Assembly (NCBI RefSeq): GCF_000733765.1
Contig: NZ_JPOG01000001.1
Coordinates: 992,001 to 1,056,000, forward strand
Direction of reading: 5' to 3'
Origin: Algiphilus aromaticivorans DG1253
Lineage (GTDB): Bacteria > Pseudomonadota > Gammaproteobacteria > Nevskiales > Nevskiaceae
Length of the DNA stretch: 64,000 nt
In this document: in pieces, positions 9,858-18,339 of the stretch
Layout of the letters: every line of letters starts with the position of its first letter
Position numbering within the stretch: the stretch's first letter is position 1
Made by a program: the position numbers and the translations under genes
The notes under the pieces: generated by a model
The model's input: the letters and a program-made list of their open reading frames with translations, nothing else
Databases searched by the model: none
Told to the model about the DNA's origin: nothing

Positions 9858-11513
9858 ATGTCAGAAGAACGCGATGTAATGGAATACGACGTGGTCGTCG
9901 TCGGCGCCGGCCCGGCCGGGCTGTCCGCGGCGATTCGTCTGAAGCAGCAGGCCGAGGCGGCCGGCAGCGAGATCAATGTCTGCGTCGTCGAGAAGGGCTC
10001 CGAGGTTGGCGCCCACATACTCTCCGGCGCGGTCTTCGAGCCGCGTGCCCTCGACGAGTTGATGCCCGACTGGAAGGACAAGGGTGCGCCGCTCAACACG
10101 GCCGTCACCCGCGACGAGATGCATCTGCTCAAGTCGCCGGAGAAAGCCTCCAAGCTGCCCAACGCCATCGTGCCGCGGACCATGCACAACCAGGGCAACT
10201 ACATCATTTCCCTGGGCAAGCTGGTGCGCTGGCTGGGCGAGCAGGCGGAGGCGATGGGCGTCGAGATCTATCCCGGCTTCGCGGCGCAGGACGCCATCAT
10301 CGAGGACGGCGTGGTGCGCGGCATTGTCACCAATGACCTCGGCGTGGCGCGCGACGGCGGTCACAAGGAAGACTTCTACCCGGGCATGGCGCTGCGCGCC
10401 AAGTACACCCTTTTCGCCGAGGGCTGCCGCGGCCATATCGGCAAGCGGCTGATCAGCCAGTACGGCCTCGACGAGGATCGCGACCCGCAGCACTACGGCA
10501 TCGGCCTGAAGGAGCTGTGGGAGATCGACCCGGCCAAGCACGAACCCGGTCTGGTCGTTCACGGCGCCGGCTGGCCGTTGGATGACGACAATCCCGGCGG
10601 CTGGTTCCTCTATCACCTGGAGGACAACCTGGTATCGGTGGGCCTGATCGTCGATCTGTCCTACGAGAACCCCTATCTGTCGCCCTTCGACGAGTTTCAG
10701 CGCTTGAAGCATCACCCGGTGCTGGCCAAGCATCTCGAGGGCGCCAAGCGCGTCTCCTACGGCGCGCGCGCCATCACCAAGGGCGGCCTCAACGCGCTGC
10801 CCAAGATGACCTTCCCCGGCGGCGTGCTGATCGGCTGCGACGCCGGCACGCTGAACTTCGCCAAAATCAAGGGCAGTCATACGGCCATGAAGTCCGGCAT
10901 GCTCGCTGCCGAGGCCTGCGCCGAGAAGCTGCTCGCCGGCACCGAAGGCGGCGACGAGCTCACCGGCTACGCCGAGGCCTTCGAGAAGAGCTGGCTCTAC
11001 GACGAACTCAAGGCCAGTCGCAACTTCGGGCCAGCGATTCACAAGTTTGGCGCCTTCTTCGGCGGTGCCTTCAACTTCATCGAGCAGAGCCTGCTCGGCG
11101 GCCACGTGCCGTGGACGCTGCACGATCTCGTGCCGGACCACGCCACGCTGAAGCCGGCTGATCAGGTGCAGAAGATCGAGTATCCCAAGCCGGACGGCAA
11201 GCTCTCCTTCGACAAGCTGTCCTCAGTTTTTCTGTCGAGCACCAATCACGAGGAAGACCAGCCGGTGCATCTGACACTGGCCGATGCCAGCATCCCGATC
11301 GAGCACAACCTGCCGAAGTTCGCCGAGCCCGCGCAGCGCTATTGCCCGGCCGGCGTCTACGAGGTTGTCGACGACGAGTCGGGCGGCAAGCGCTTCCAGA
11401 TCAATGCGCAGAACTGCGTGCACTGCAAGACCTGCGACATCAAGGATCCGGCGCAGAACATCACCTGGATCGCCCCGGAAGGTGGTGGCGGTCCGAACTA
11501 CGGGACGATGTAG
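9858..11513 (+). CDS. Electron transfer flavoprotein-ubiquinone oxidoreductase
   Basis: 551 residues. It passes electrons from ETF to ubiquinone in the inner membrane. The N-terminal FAD-binding VVVVGAGPAGLSAAI motif is at about residues 12-26, the quinone/membrane region in the middle, and the C-terminal [4Fe-4S] site shows CPAGVYE and CVHCKTCDIKDPAQNI. The gene is followed by etfB and etfA after a 128-base gap. No strong RBS precedes the ATG; an internal ATG at 9879 is an alternative. Confidence 0.96.
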   Translation: MSEERDVMEYDVVVVGAGPAGLSAAIRLKQQAEAAGSEINVCVVEKGSEVGAHILSGAVFEPRALDELMPDWKDKGAPLNTAVTRDEMHLLKSPEKASKLPNAIVPRTMHNQGNYIISLGKLVRWLGEQAEAMGVEIYPGFAAQDAIIEDGVVRGIVTNDLGVARDGGHKEDFYPGMALRAKYTLFAEGCRGHIGKRLISQYGLDEDRDPQHYGIGLKELWEIDPAKHEPGLVVHGAGWPLDDDNPGGWFLYHLEDNLVSVGLIVDLSYENPYLSPFDEFQRLKHHPVLAKHLEGAKRVSYGARAITKGGLNALPKMTFPGGVLIGCDAGTLNFAKIKGSHTAMKSGMLAAEACAEKLLAGTEGGDELTGYAEAFEKSWLYDELKASRNFGPAIHKFGAFFGGAFNFIEQSLLGGHVPWTLHDLVPDHATLKPADQVQKIEYPKPDGKLSFDKLSSVFLSSTNHEEDQPVHLTLADASIPIEHNLPKFAEPAQRYCPAGVYEVVDDESGGKRFQINAQNCVHCKTCDIKDPAQNITWIAPEGGGGPNYGTM

Positions 11514-11641
11514 CGAGCCGGCTGCTCAACCAACAAGAGCCAAATTTTTCTCTGATTCATGGGGTTACTTTTGAATCCTCAGGTATCGAAAGAATCTTTG
11601 GCTCGCCGCTTTTCGACATCAGCAAGGAATAGAGGTCATTC

Positions 11642-12388
11642 ATGAAAGCTCTGGTCAGCGTCAAGCGCGTTGTCGACTACAACGTGCGTATCCAGGTCAA
11701 GAACGACGGCTCCGGTGTGGTCACCGACGGCGTCAAGCACTCGATGAACCCCTTCGATGAGATCGCCATGGAAGCAGCCATGCGTCTCAAGGAGAAGGGC
11801 ACCGTTACGGAGATCGTGGCCGTGACCATCGGCGGTGCCAAGTGCGAGGAAACCCTGCGCACGGCGCTGGCTTTCGGCGCCGATCGCGCCATCCACGTCA
11901 AGAGCGAGGAAGTGGTGGAGCCGCTGACCGCAGCCCGCGCGTTGAAGGCGGTCTTCGAGAAGGAATCCCCGGATCTCTTCTTCATGGGCAAGCAGGCCAT
12001 CGACGACGATGCCAACCAGACCGGCCAGATGACCGCCGCACTGCTCGGCCGCCCGCAGGCAACCTTTGCCTCGGAAGTCGAGGTGAGTGATGGCAAGGCC
12101 AAGGTCACTCGCGAGATCGACGCCGGTCTCGAGACGCTGGAAGTGGATCTGCCGGCCGTCATCACGACCGACCTGCGCCTCAACGAGCCGCGCTACCTGA
12201 AGCTGCCCGACATCATGAAGGCGAAGAAGAAGCAGATCGACGCCACCAGCCTGGACGAGCTGGGTGTCGAAGCCGCGCCGCCAATCAAGGTCACCAAGAC
12301 CGCACCGCCGCCGGAGCGCAGCAAGGGCGAGATGGTCAAGGACGTCGACGAGCTGGTCGAGAAGCTCAAGTCCAAGGGCCTCGTCTAA
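11642..12388 (+). CDS. etfB: Electron transfer flavoprotein, beta subunit
   Basis: 248 residues. It forms the FAD/AMP heterodimer with EtfA and accepts electrons from acyl-CoA dehydrogenases. The start MKALVSVKRVVDYNVRI and the signature around LDLPAVITTDLRLNEPRY (here VDLPAV) and PDIMKAKKK are typical. RBS AGGAATAGAGG lies just upstream. Gap to etfA 33 bases. Confidence 0.97.
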   Translation: MKALVSVKRVVDYNVRIQVKNDGSGVVTDGVKHSMNPFDEIAMEAAMRLKEKGTVTEIVAVTIGGAKCEETLRTALAFGADRAIHVKSEEVVEPLTAARALKAVFEKESPDLFFMGKQAIDDDANQTGQMTAALLGRPQATFASEVEVSDGKAKVTREIDAGLETLEVDLPAVITTDLRLNEPRYLKLPDIMKAKKKQIDATSLDELGVEAAPPIKVTKTAPPPERSKGEMVKDVDELVEKLKSKGLV

Positions 12389-12421
12389 GACGCGGTCAAA
12401 CGGAAAATCAAGGAAATCATC

Positions 12422-13363
12422 ATGAGCAAGATTCTTCTTATCGCCGAGCACATCGAAGGTCAGCTGAACAGCGGTGTGGCCAAGGCCATGGACTGTGCGC
12501 AGCAGATTGGCGGTGATGTCGATGTCGCGGTCTTCGCCGACTCCGGTCAGGCCGTCGCCGAGCAGGCTGCCAAGCTGGCTGGTGTGTCCAAGGTGCTGGT
12601 CGTCGACAATGCGGCCAACGCCCATCCCATGGCCGCCATACTGGCGCCGCAGATCGTCGCGCTGGCGCAGCAGGGTGGCTACAGCCACGTGCTGGCGCCG
12701 AACACGACCACTGGCAAGGATCTGATGCCACGCGTCGCCGCGCTGCTGGGCGTGCCGCAGGTGACCGACATCATGGCCGTGCACGGCCCGAACAGCTTCG
12801 ATCGGCCGATCTACGCCGGCAACGCCATTATCACCGTCGAGGCGCCGGCCGAGCCGATGATTTGCGCCACGGTGCGTCTGGCTTCCTTCCAGCCGGTGGC
12901 TGCCGACAACAGCGCGGCCGTGGAAGCGGCCAGCGTCGATGCCGAGCTGCCCGACCACACCCGTTTCGAGGGGCTGGAAGTGCACAAGTCCGATCGCCCG
13001 GACTTGCAGTCGGCCACGAAGGTCGTCTCCGGTGGCCGCGCGCTGGGCTCTTCCGAGAACTTCGACATCATCTACAAGCTCGCCGACAAGCTCGGCGCGG
13101 CGGTCGGGGCCTCGCGCGCGGCAGTGGATTCCGGATATGTGGCCAACGATATGCAGGTGGGTCAGACTGGCAAGATCATCTCGCCGGAACTCTATATCTG
13201 CGCTGGTATCTCCGGCGCGATTCAGCATCTGGCCGGTATCAAGGATGCGCGCACCATCGTTGCCATCAACAAAGACGAAGAAGCGCCAATCTTCGAGGTG
13301 GCTGACTATGGGTTGGTAGCCGACCTCTTTGAGGCCGTGCCGCAGCTGACTGAGAAGCTGTAG
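12422..13363 (+). CDS. etfA: Electron transfer flavoprotein, alpha subunit
   Basis: 313 residues. The C-terminal FAD domain holds GGRALGS, GAAVGASRAAVDSG, QVGQTGKIISPELYI and AGISGAIQHLAGIKDA, all diagnostic. RBS AAGGAAATCATC precedes the ATG. Two hairpins follow the stop, the second a clear intrinsic terminator. Confidence 0.97.
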   Translation: MSKILLIAEHIEGQLNSGVAKAMDCAQQIGGDVDVAVFADSGQAVAEQAAKLAGVSKVLVVDNAANAHPMAAILAPQIVALAQQGGYSHVLAPNTTTGKDLMPRVAALLGVPQVTDIMAVHGPNSFDRPIYAGNAIITVEAPAEPMICATVRLASFQPVAADNSAAVEAASVDAELPDHTRFEGLEVHKSDRPDLQSATKVVSGGRALGSSENFDIIYKLADKLGAAVGASRAAVDSGYVANDMQVGQTGKIISPELYICAGISGAIQHLAGIKDARTIVAINKDEEAPIFEVADYGLVADLFEAVPQLTEKL

Positions 13364-13419
13364 ACAACCGTCCCGCCGTCGGTTGTTCTTCTACGCCCCG
13401 GTTCCGCCGGGGCGTTTTT
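13364..13419 (+). terminator. Intrinsic terminator after etfBA
   Basis: A first hairpin (ACAACCG 13364-13370 with CGGTTGT 13380-13386) is followed by an 8-bp GC stem, CGCCCCGG 13394-13401 and CCGGGGCG 13407-13414 with a 5-base loop, and then TTTTT at 13415-13419. It separates etfA from the downstream dehydrogenase gene. Confidence 0.92.
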
Positions 13420-13438
13420 GCTTGCAGGAGAGAGTTAG

Positions 13439-14311
13439 ATGGCTTATCGATCGATACTCGCGCCGGAACTGTTCCAGGACCAAACCATCATCGTGACCGG
13501 TGGCGGTAGCGGTATCGGCCGCTGCTGCGCGCATGAACTTGCCAGCCTGGGCGCACACGTCGTGATTACCGGGCGCAAGGCGGAGAAACTGGAGGCGACT
13601 GTCGCCGAGATCCGCGAGGACGGTGGCAACGCCGACTTCGAGGCCTTCGATATCCGCCAGGAAGAGGACGTTGCCGCCGCGATCGAGCGCATTGTCGCCG
13701 CTCGTGGTCGCATTCATGGCCTGGTCAACAACGCTGGCGGTCAGTACCCGACGCCGCTGGAAGCGATCAGCAAGAAGGGCTGGGAGGCCGTGGTTGCGAG
13801 TAATCTCACCGGTGGCTTTCTGGTGGCGCGCGAGTGCTTCAAGCAGATCATGCAGGCGCAGGGCGGCGCCATCGTCAACATCATCGCTGACATGTGGAAC
13901 GGCATGCCGGGCATGGGACATTCCGGTGCGGCGCGCGCTGGCATGCTCAACTTTACCGAGACTGCGGCTACCGAGTGGGCCAGTGCCGGTGTGCGCGTCA
14001 ATGCTGTGGCGCCGGGCTACATCGCCTCCAGCGGTATGGATCATTACGATCCCGATTTCGCCCGCAAGGTGATTCCGAAGCTGAGCCGTCTGGCGCCGAT
14101 GCAGCGCATGGGCGAGGAAGCCGAGGTTTCCAGCGCCATCTGCTGGCTGCTTTCCGAGGGCGCGGCCTTCGTCACCGGCAGTTGCATCAAGGTGGACGGA
14201 GGCAGCTCTCTGGGCATCAAGGCCTTCGAGCTTGAGGCACACGATCGCGCACCCCGATACGAAGGCTTTCACCGCGCGCGGCGGCCGAAAGCGCTGGACG
14301 TTGATCGCTGA
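13439..14311 (+). CDS. SDR-family dehydrogenase/reductase, AtuG-like
   Basis: 290 residues, a classical short-chain dehydrogenase. The NAD(P) motif is TGGGSGIGRC (about 19-28), NNAGGQ follows at about 99, and the C-terminal part has GYI and the usual VTGS..VDGG ending. The active-site Tyr of YxxxK is not in its usual form: the position reads HSGAARAGMLN, so Y and K appear replaced, as in peroxisomal 2-enoyl-CoA reductase-like members. The N-terminus MAYRSILAPELF resembles AtuG of the citronellol pathway. RBS AGGAGAGA. Confidence 0.7.
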   Translation: MAYRSILAPELFQDQTIIVTGGGSGIGRCCAHELASLGAHVVITGRKAEKLEATVAEIREDGGNADFEAFDIRQEEDVAAAIERIVAARGRIHGLVNNAGGQYPTPLEAISKKGWEAVVASNLTGGFLVARECFKQIMQAQGGAIVNIIADMWNGMPGMGHSGAARAGMLNFTETAATEWASAGVRVNAVAPGYIASSGMDHYDPDFARKVIPKLSRLAPMQRMGEEAEVSSAICWLLSEGAAFVTGSCIKVDGGSSLGIKAFELEAHDRAPRYEGFHRARRPKALDVDR

Positions 14312-14413
14312 AGTCGTCGCAGCGGCATTAAGGCCGGCTTTGCGCCGCGCGCTATCGGCGCGCTAGGCTCCGATCTGTGCCGGTATGTTCTCCGGCTTCG
14401 GGGGAGGGCAGGG

Positions 14414-14896
14414 ATGCGTCTTCGTGGCAGGCAGCGCGGTTTCACGCTGATCGAGATCCTGATCGTTATCGCCATCGTCAGCATCCTGTCGGCGATCGCG
14501 GCGGGCACCTATGTGCACTTCCTGACCAAGGCCAAGCTGAGCGAGGGCCTTGTGCTGCTCGGCCCAGTCAAAATGGCCGTCTCGGAGTACCACGCTCAAC
14601 ATGGCCGAATGCCGCAGAGCAGCAACTGGCTGGCGCTGCTCAAGGAACTTGGTCTTCCCGCCAGTACGGCGACCGGTGCTGGCTCCGGAGAGTATGTCGA
14701 GCGCATCTGGTGGAACAACAGCGAGCGTGAGATCCGCATCCGATATGGCTTTTTCCCCATTAAGGGAAAATTGCTGGTGCTGCGGGCCGAGGTAAGTAAC
14801 GGCACCCACCTACGCTGGCGATGCACAACCCCTGCAGGCGGCGATGCTATTCCGTCGATCTATTTGCCTGCGAGCTGCCGCGACGGCGCTTCCTGA
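14414..14896 (+). CDS. Type IV pilin-like protein (prepilin)
   Basis: 160 residues. The prepilin signature is RG|FTLIEILIVIAIVSILSA: cleavage after G9, Phe at +1 and Glu at +5, followed by a hydrophobic helix. The C-terminal domain has a Cys pair (WRC near 137 and the terminal ASCR) typical of the pilin D-region, with the IPSIYLP sequence before the last Cys. No other pilus genes are nearby, so it is an orphan; it could be a major or minor pilin or a type II pseudopilin. Confidence 0.85.
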   Translation: MRLRGRQRGFTLIEILIVIAIVSILSAIAAGTYVHFLTKAKLSEGLVLLGPVKMAVSEYHAQHGRMPQSSNWLALLKELGLPASTATGAGSGEYVERIWWNNSEREIRIRYGFFPIKGKLLVLRAEVSNGTHLRWRCTTPAGGDAIPSIYLPASCRDGAS

Positions 14897-14927
14897 CCGA
14901 CCGCCGCCGCGGTCGCCTGAGACCGCT

Positions 14928-15833
14928 CTAAGCCTTGGCGCGGCGCTTCATTTGACGCTGCATGCGCAGGGTCATCCAGATGCCGCTGATGCCCAGCCAG
15001 ATGGAAAGGATGCCAACGATATTCACGATCCAGACGCCGGCTTCACCGAAGATCTGCCCGCTGTGAAGGTCCAGCAGTGCGCGCTCGGCCGGCAGGCTGG
15101 GACGTGAATAGGGCGCCAGCGCGTCGCGCTGCGCTTCGGACAGTTCCGACGGGCCGGACCAGCGCACCTCGGCTGGGGCGATAGGCTCCCAACTCATACC
15201 GCCATCGGGGCTCTGGTACGACTCCGTTTCGCCGCGTATCGCCACCACGTCGCCATTGACCGTTCCCATTTCCTGGATGGTGCGCAAAGGCAGAATCGGT
15301 GGGGTCAAGCGGTCGTAGACCGAGCCATCGGTTGTCAGCAGCAGTAGCGACTCCCGTCCGGCCACGTAAAGAAGCTGTTGGCCCGACGCGCTGCTCGCGA
15401 CCATGCCGCGCGGTTTGCTGATGGAAAAGTCGACCGGCTTGCTGTCTAGGAACAGAGTGTCGCCCCCTTCGGCAAGCCAGTGGTTACCTGCGACGAAGCC
15501 TTCGCGGGGCGGGGATGCTTTGAGCCCGTAGAGTGACATCAGCGCCGGCCAATCGATACGGGCGGTGTCGTAGCCCCACTCCGCGCTCTGATTGATGAGA
15601 AAGCCGCTCGCCCCCAGCCAGATCATGAAGGCAAAGGCGAAGACGCCAGCGCGCTTGTGCCACTTGCGTAGGAAGGCGGCCAGAGAATTTCGTTGCGCGC
15701 TGGTCTGGGTCTTCGCTGCGCGGCGTTGCCGCCACTCGCGGATCAGCTGCGGAAGAACCCCGTTGAAGCGTGTGTCCGAGGTTGCCAGCGCACTGTCGCT
15801 GCTATTCGAGATTTCGAGCGAAGAATCCGCCAT
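14928..15833 (-). CDS. PepSY-type membrane protein
   Basis: 301 residues. An N-terminal cytoplasmic segment is followed by LRKWHKRAGVFAFAFMIWLGASGFL, a membrane helix with the His found in PepSY-TM proteins, a long periplasmic domain (about 90-260), and a second helix near 268-290 (IVNIVGILSIWLGISGIW). Such proteins can relay electrons across the inner membrane. It starts two bases after the FMN-binding gene ends and is last in the minus-strand cluster from the 18.4 kb sigma-54 promoter. The family call rests on topology and helix pattern. Confidence 0.7.
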   Translation of the reverse strand: MADSSLEISNSSDSALATSDTRFNGVLPQLIREWRQRRAAKTQTSAQRNSLAAFLRKWHKRAGVFAFAFMIWLGASGFLINQSAEWGYDTARIDWPALMSLYGLKASPPREGFVAGNHWLAEGGDTLFLDSKPVDFSISKPRGMVASSASGQQLLYVAGRESLLLLTTDGSVYDRLTPPILPLRTIQEMGTVNGDVVAIRGETESYQSPDGGMSWEPIAPAEVRWSGPSELSEAQRDALAPYSRPSLPAERALLDLHSGQIFGEAGVWIVNIVGILSIWLGISGIWMTLRMQRQMKRRAKA

Positions 15834-15835
15834 GG

Positions 15836-16492
15836 TCAGTTCACCAGGCTGTCAAGTGTGATTGCGGTGCGCGCCTTGCGCTTCATCATGTCCACGGACT
15901 CGGTGGCGCCGGTAATGCTGTCCACTGTCTGGTCGAGGCCGTTGCCATCCGCCCGCGCGCCTTCGAGCTGCTCGAGAAAGAAATCTTCTCCCACTTCCTC
16001 GCCACGGGATTCCCGGTAGGTCAGTACGCGCGCGGCCACTACTGTGCCGTCCTTCACGACAAAGCCACTGGTCGTGGGTTGATAGCCTTCCTTGCCGATG
16101 TCGTCGAAGATCCAGGCGGTCTTGCCATCGGCGCTCCAGTAGTGCAGTCGCGGCTTCGGAAAGGGGCGGCCATAGACCTCGCGGATGCGTTGCTGCTCGC
16201 TGTCACCCAGCTGCAGGACTTGCGGCGACGGCGGTTCTCCGTCGAATGCTTCCTTCAGGAAGTCCTCGGGTTCCTGAAAGTAGATGTAGAACTCGAATTT
16301 CTCCTCGGCGTGCGCGACGCTAAGCACGTAATCGAAAAGGAAGAGCGCTGCGCCTACACACATCGCTGCGATGCCCAGCAGCTCGATGGAAGAGGTAGGT
16401 TGCGCGGTACGGCATCGTGGGTCGTCGACCGATCGATGCCCTGTTACTGCTCGAATCAGGGCCCCTACGGGGCGAGTCTTTTTATTGCGCAT
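15836..16492 (-). CDS. FMN-binding domain protein with flavinylation motif
   Basis: 218 residues if it starts at MRNKKTRPVG (16492); the frame stays open upstream to 16609, and the start is uncertain because no clear RBS is seen. One membrane helix (about 35-55) anchors an exported domain. Near the C-terminus is DSITGATES, the D-x-(I/L)-T-G-A-T motif whose Thr receives FMN from ApbE in NqrC/RnfG-type proteins. It therefore probably carries covalent FMN on the periplasmic side. No apbE gene lies in the window. Coupled to the PepSY gene (2-base gap). Confidence 0.8.
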   Translation of the reverse strand: MRNKKTRPVGALIRAVTGHRSVDDPRCRTAQPTSSIELLGIAAMCVGAALFLFDYVLSVAHAEEKFEFYIYFQEPEDFLKEAFDGEPPSPQVLQLGDSEQQRIREVYGRPFPKPRLHYWSADGKTAWIFDDIGKEGYQPTTSGFVVKDGTVVAARVLTYRESRGEEVGEDFFLEQLEGARADGNGLDQTVDSITGATESVDMMKRKARTAITLDSLVN

Positions 16493-16582
16493 GAGCTTAT
16501 GTGATTCTGGTTTGGATGAAGATTTGTGGCGAAGGCGGTCGCGTTCCGTGCGGCCGCGGTCAGCTGGGTATTCCGCCGCATT

Positions 16583-16614
16583 GCGACATGCCGCCGCACT
16601 GGGCGGCATGTCGC
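16583..16614. repeat. Perfect 13-bp inverted repeat between globin and FMN-protein genes
   Basis: GCGACATGCCGCC at 16583-16595 pairs perfectly with 16602-16614 over a six-base loop. It sits 15 bases past the globin stop on the minus strand. There is no U-run on either side, so it looks more like an RNA-stabilising or differential-expression hairpin than a terminator. Confidence 0.75.
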
Positions 16615-16628
16615 GACGGATGCGTGAG

Positions 16629-17129
16629 CTACTGCGTCACGATGTCGAAGGTGAAGGGGGCCAGACCAGCGATGATCTGGTTGCACTCGTAGTAGTGATA
16701 GTTCACGCGTTCGCAGGCGTTGTAAGCCGCTTCAACCACGGCGTTGAACTCGCTCATGGTGATCCCGAGATCGGAATGTGCAGCCGACATGCTCGCGCCC
16801 ATGTATTCCACATTGCCACCCAGAACACGCTGCACGAGCTGCGTGTTCAGAGCGATCTGGCGGTCGATGTTGCCGAACTCTATGAAGATGGGCGCGATCC
16901 GGGTGTCGAGCAGGATGTAGTGGAATAGAGCTTCCACCCACATGCGGACGCCTTGCTCGCCGCCGAGCGATTCCACCGTTCCACTGGGTATCCCAGGGAA
17001 GGCTTTGGCCTTGCCCGATTCGCCGTAGGCCGAGCCGTCCTGAGCGAGGACAGGTGTCGTGGCACAGGCCGCCACCGCGACGGCGGTGCATGCGAAGAGC
17101 TTTTTGATGGCTGAGGTTGAGAGTTTCAT
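16629..17129 (-). CDS. Exported group I truncated haemoglobin
   Basis: 166 residues. An N-terminal signal peptide (KKLFACTAVAVAACATTPVLA) could be cleaved after VLA, or the VAAC sequence could serve as a lipobox. The mature part is a truncated globin: LGGEQGVRMWVE (A/B helices), then GGNVEYMGASMSAAHSDLGIT, whose His is the proximal haem ligand. Truncated globins are normally cytoplasmic, so an exported one is unusual. Candidate roles are O2/NO chemistry or electron transfer with the neighbouring flavoprotein. RBS CGGAG about 8 bases upstream. Confidence 0.85.
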   Translation of the reverse strand: MKLSTSAIKKLFACTAVAVAACATTPVLAQDGSAYGESGKAKAFPGIPSGTVESLGGEQGVRMWVEALFHYILLDTRIAPIFIEFGNIDRQIALNTQLVQRVLGGNVEYMGASMSAAHSDLGITMSEFNAVVEAAYNACERVNYHYYECNQIIAGLAPFTFDIVTQ

Positions 17130-17169
17130 GGTTGTACTCCGATGATTGCTTGTTGGTAACGATGCGCCT

Positions 17170-17185
17170 TGCCCGCGAACGGGCA
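17170..17185. other. Hairpin with UUCG-type loop between DUF3034 and globin genes
   Basis: On the minus strand TGCCCG and CGGGCA enclose a TTCG tetraloop, in the 78-base gap between the DUF3034 stop and the globin start. Exceptionally stable small hairpins of this kind often set 3' ends or partial termination in operons; there is no U-run. Confidence 0.65.
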
Positions 17186-17207
17186 GATGCGCTTGCTGCA
17201 GGTGGGT

Positions 17208-18233
17208 CTAGAAAGTCGCGTGCATCGACATGTAGAAGCCGTGCTGCTCGGGTGTCAGCGTGATGTTTCCGAGCATCGCGTAGGCGACCGTGAACGAGAG
17301 GTTCTTCGTCGGGGCATAGGCGAAGAAGACATCCACCCAGTCGCTTTCGTCGAGCTGCGTCAGCGTGTCGCCGATGTCGAGCCCCAGACCGCCGAGCAGA
17401 TCGGTGACGGGAGTCAGATCCAGGGAGCCCAGCGCGACGCTGCGGCCGTCCAGGTTGTCACCGTGTTGTGCGTACTCGACGCCGATAGCCGTCTGCTTGT
17501 TGAGCAGATGGGCGATAGAGCCCTCGAAGCGGATCTCCTTCTCGTTCTCGTCACCGCCGCCGAAGCCTGTCAAACCGGTCTGGTTGGCCGAGGTATAGCG
17601 GGCGGTGATGTTGAACAGCGTGCTGATCGGGAAGAAGATCTTGGTGGCGGCGATGTAGCCTTCCCAGTCTTCTGCCTTGTTCGCCTGCAGGGTACTCAGC
17701 AGTGCCTCGTTCTCGTTAACCTTGTAGAAGCCGCCGATGGCGACCTGCGGGATCAGGCTCTGCGAGTTGTAGACTGCGTCGCCGAAGAGCCTGAGCTTGG
17801 CGCCGTAGACATCCATCTTGATGGTGGTGTTGAAGGGGTCGATGCCCGCCCCAGCGCCATTCAACAGATCGAGGGCAAGGCCGACCGTATCGAAGGTGGT
17901 GCCAGTCGGAAGAACGTTGCGCGAGTACGACAGCTCGAAGCGGTCATAGAAACCGAATGCCACGCCCAGCGCATTCAGGCTGTAACCCGGAAGATTGGCG
18001 TAGGTGTAGCGGATACCGCCGTTGATGCCGTCACGGCTTCCGTAACCGGTGATTGTGGCCCAGGGGGTGATGCCGCCACCACCTGCACCGTCGATCATGC
18101 CAACGCCGCCAGTCAGGAATACCTTGCCGTCGTTGTACTGCGCCCAGCTGCTTGTGGAGAACACGCTGAGACAAGCGCCGAGGACGGTTGCACAAGCGAG
18201 TTTCGTAGTCTGCATTTCACGTATCTTTTTCAT
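17208..18233 (-). CDS. DUF3034 family outer-membrane protein
   Basis: 341 residues from ATG 18233 (RBS GGGAGCAAG); upstream in-frame codons lie in the leader. A signal peptide ends at SSWAQ. The mature protein is beta-rich with alternating aromatic residues and ends in Phe (HATF), as outer-membrane barrels do. The segment LTGGVGMIDGAGGGGITPWATITGYG is characteristic of DUF3034. First gene of the minus cluster DUF3034-globin-FMN protein-PepSY. Function unknown; a barrel near flavin and haem proteins suggests a passage or anchor for a redox system. Confidence 0.8.
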   Translation of the reverse strand: MKKIREMQTTKLACATVLGACLSVFSTSSWAQYNDGKVFLTGGVGMIDGAGGGGITPWATITGYGSRDGINGGIRYTYANLPGYSLNALGVAFGFYDRFELSYSRNVLPTGTTFDTVGLALDLLNGAGAGIDPFNTTIKMDVYGAKLRLFGDAVYNSQSLIPQVAIGGFYKVNENEALLSTLQANKAEDWEGYIAATKIFFPISTLFNITARYTSANQTGLTGFGGGDENEKEIRFEGSIAHLLNKQTAIGVEYAQHGDNLDGRSVALGSLDLTPVTDLLGGLGLDIGDTLTQLDESDWVDVFFAYAPTKNLSFTVAYAMLGNITLTPEQHGFYMSMHATF

Positions 18234-18297
18234 TGGGTCTTGCTCCCTGGTATCGAGTGTGTGCCGTAGGGGTTTCTGGTCGGCACTTCGCGATGAC

Positions 18298-18339
18298 AAA
18301 AAAAAAGTCCACCCTCAGCAGTAGCTGAGAAAGCGGACT
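18298..18339 (-). terminator. Intrinsic terminator in the leader of the DUF3034 operon
   Basis: Read on the minus strand: AGTCC at 18339-18335, an inner CTCAGC-TACT-GCTGAG hairpin, GGACT at 18310-18306, then nine Ts to 18298. It lies after the sigma-54 promoter at 18417-18432 and 64 bases before the DUF3034 start, so it must be read through, or it ends a short RNA. Confidence 0.88.
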
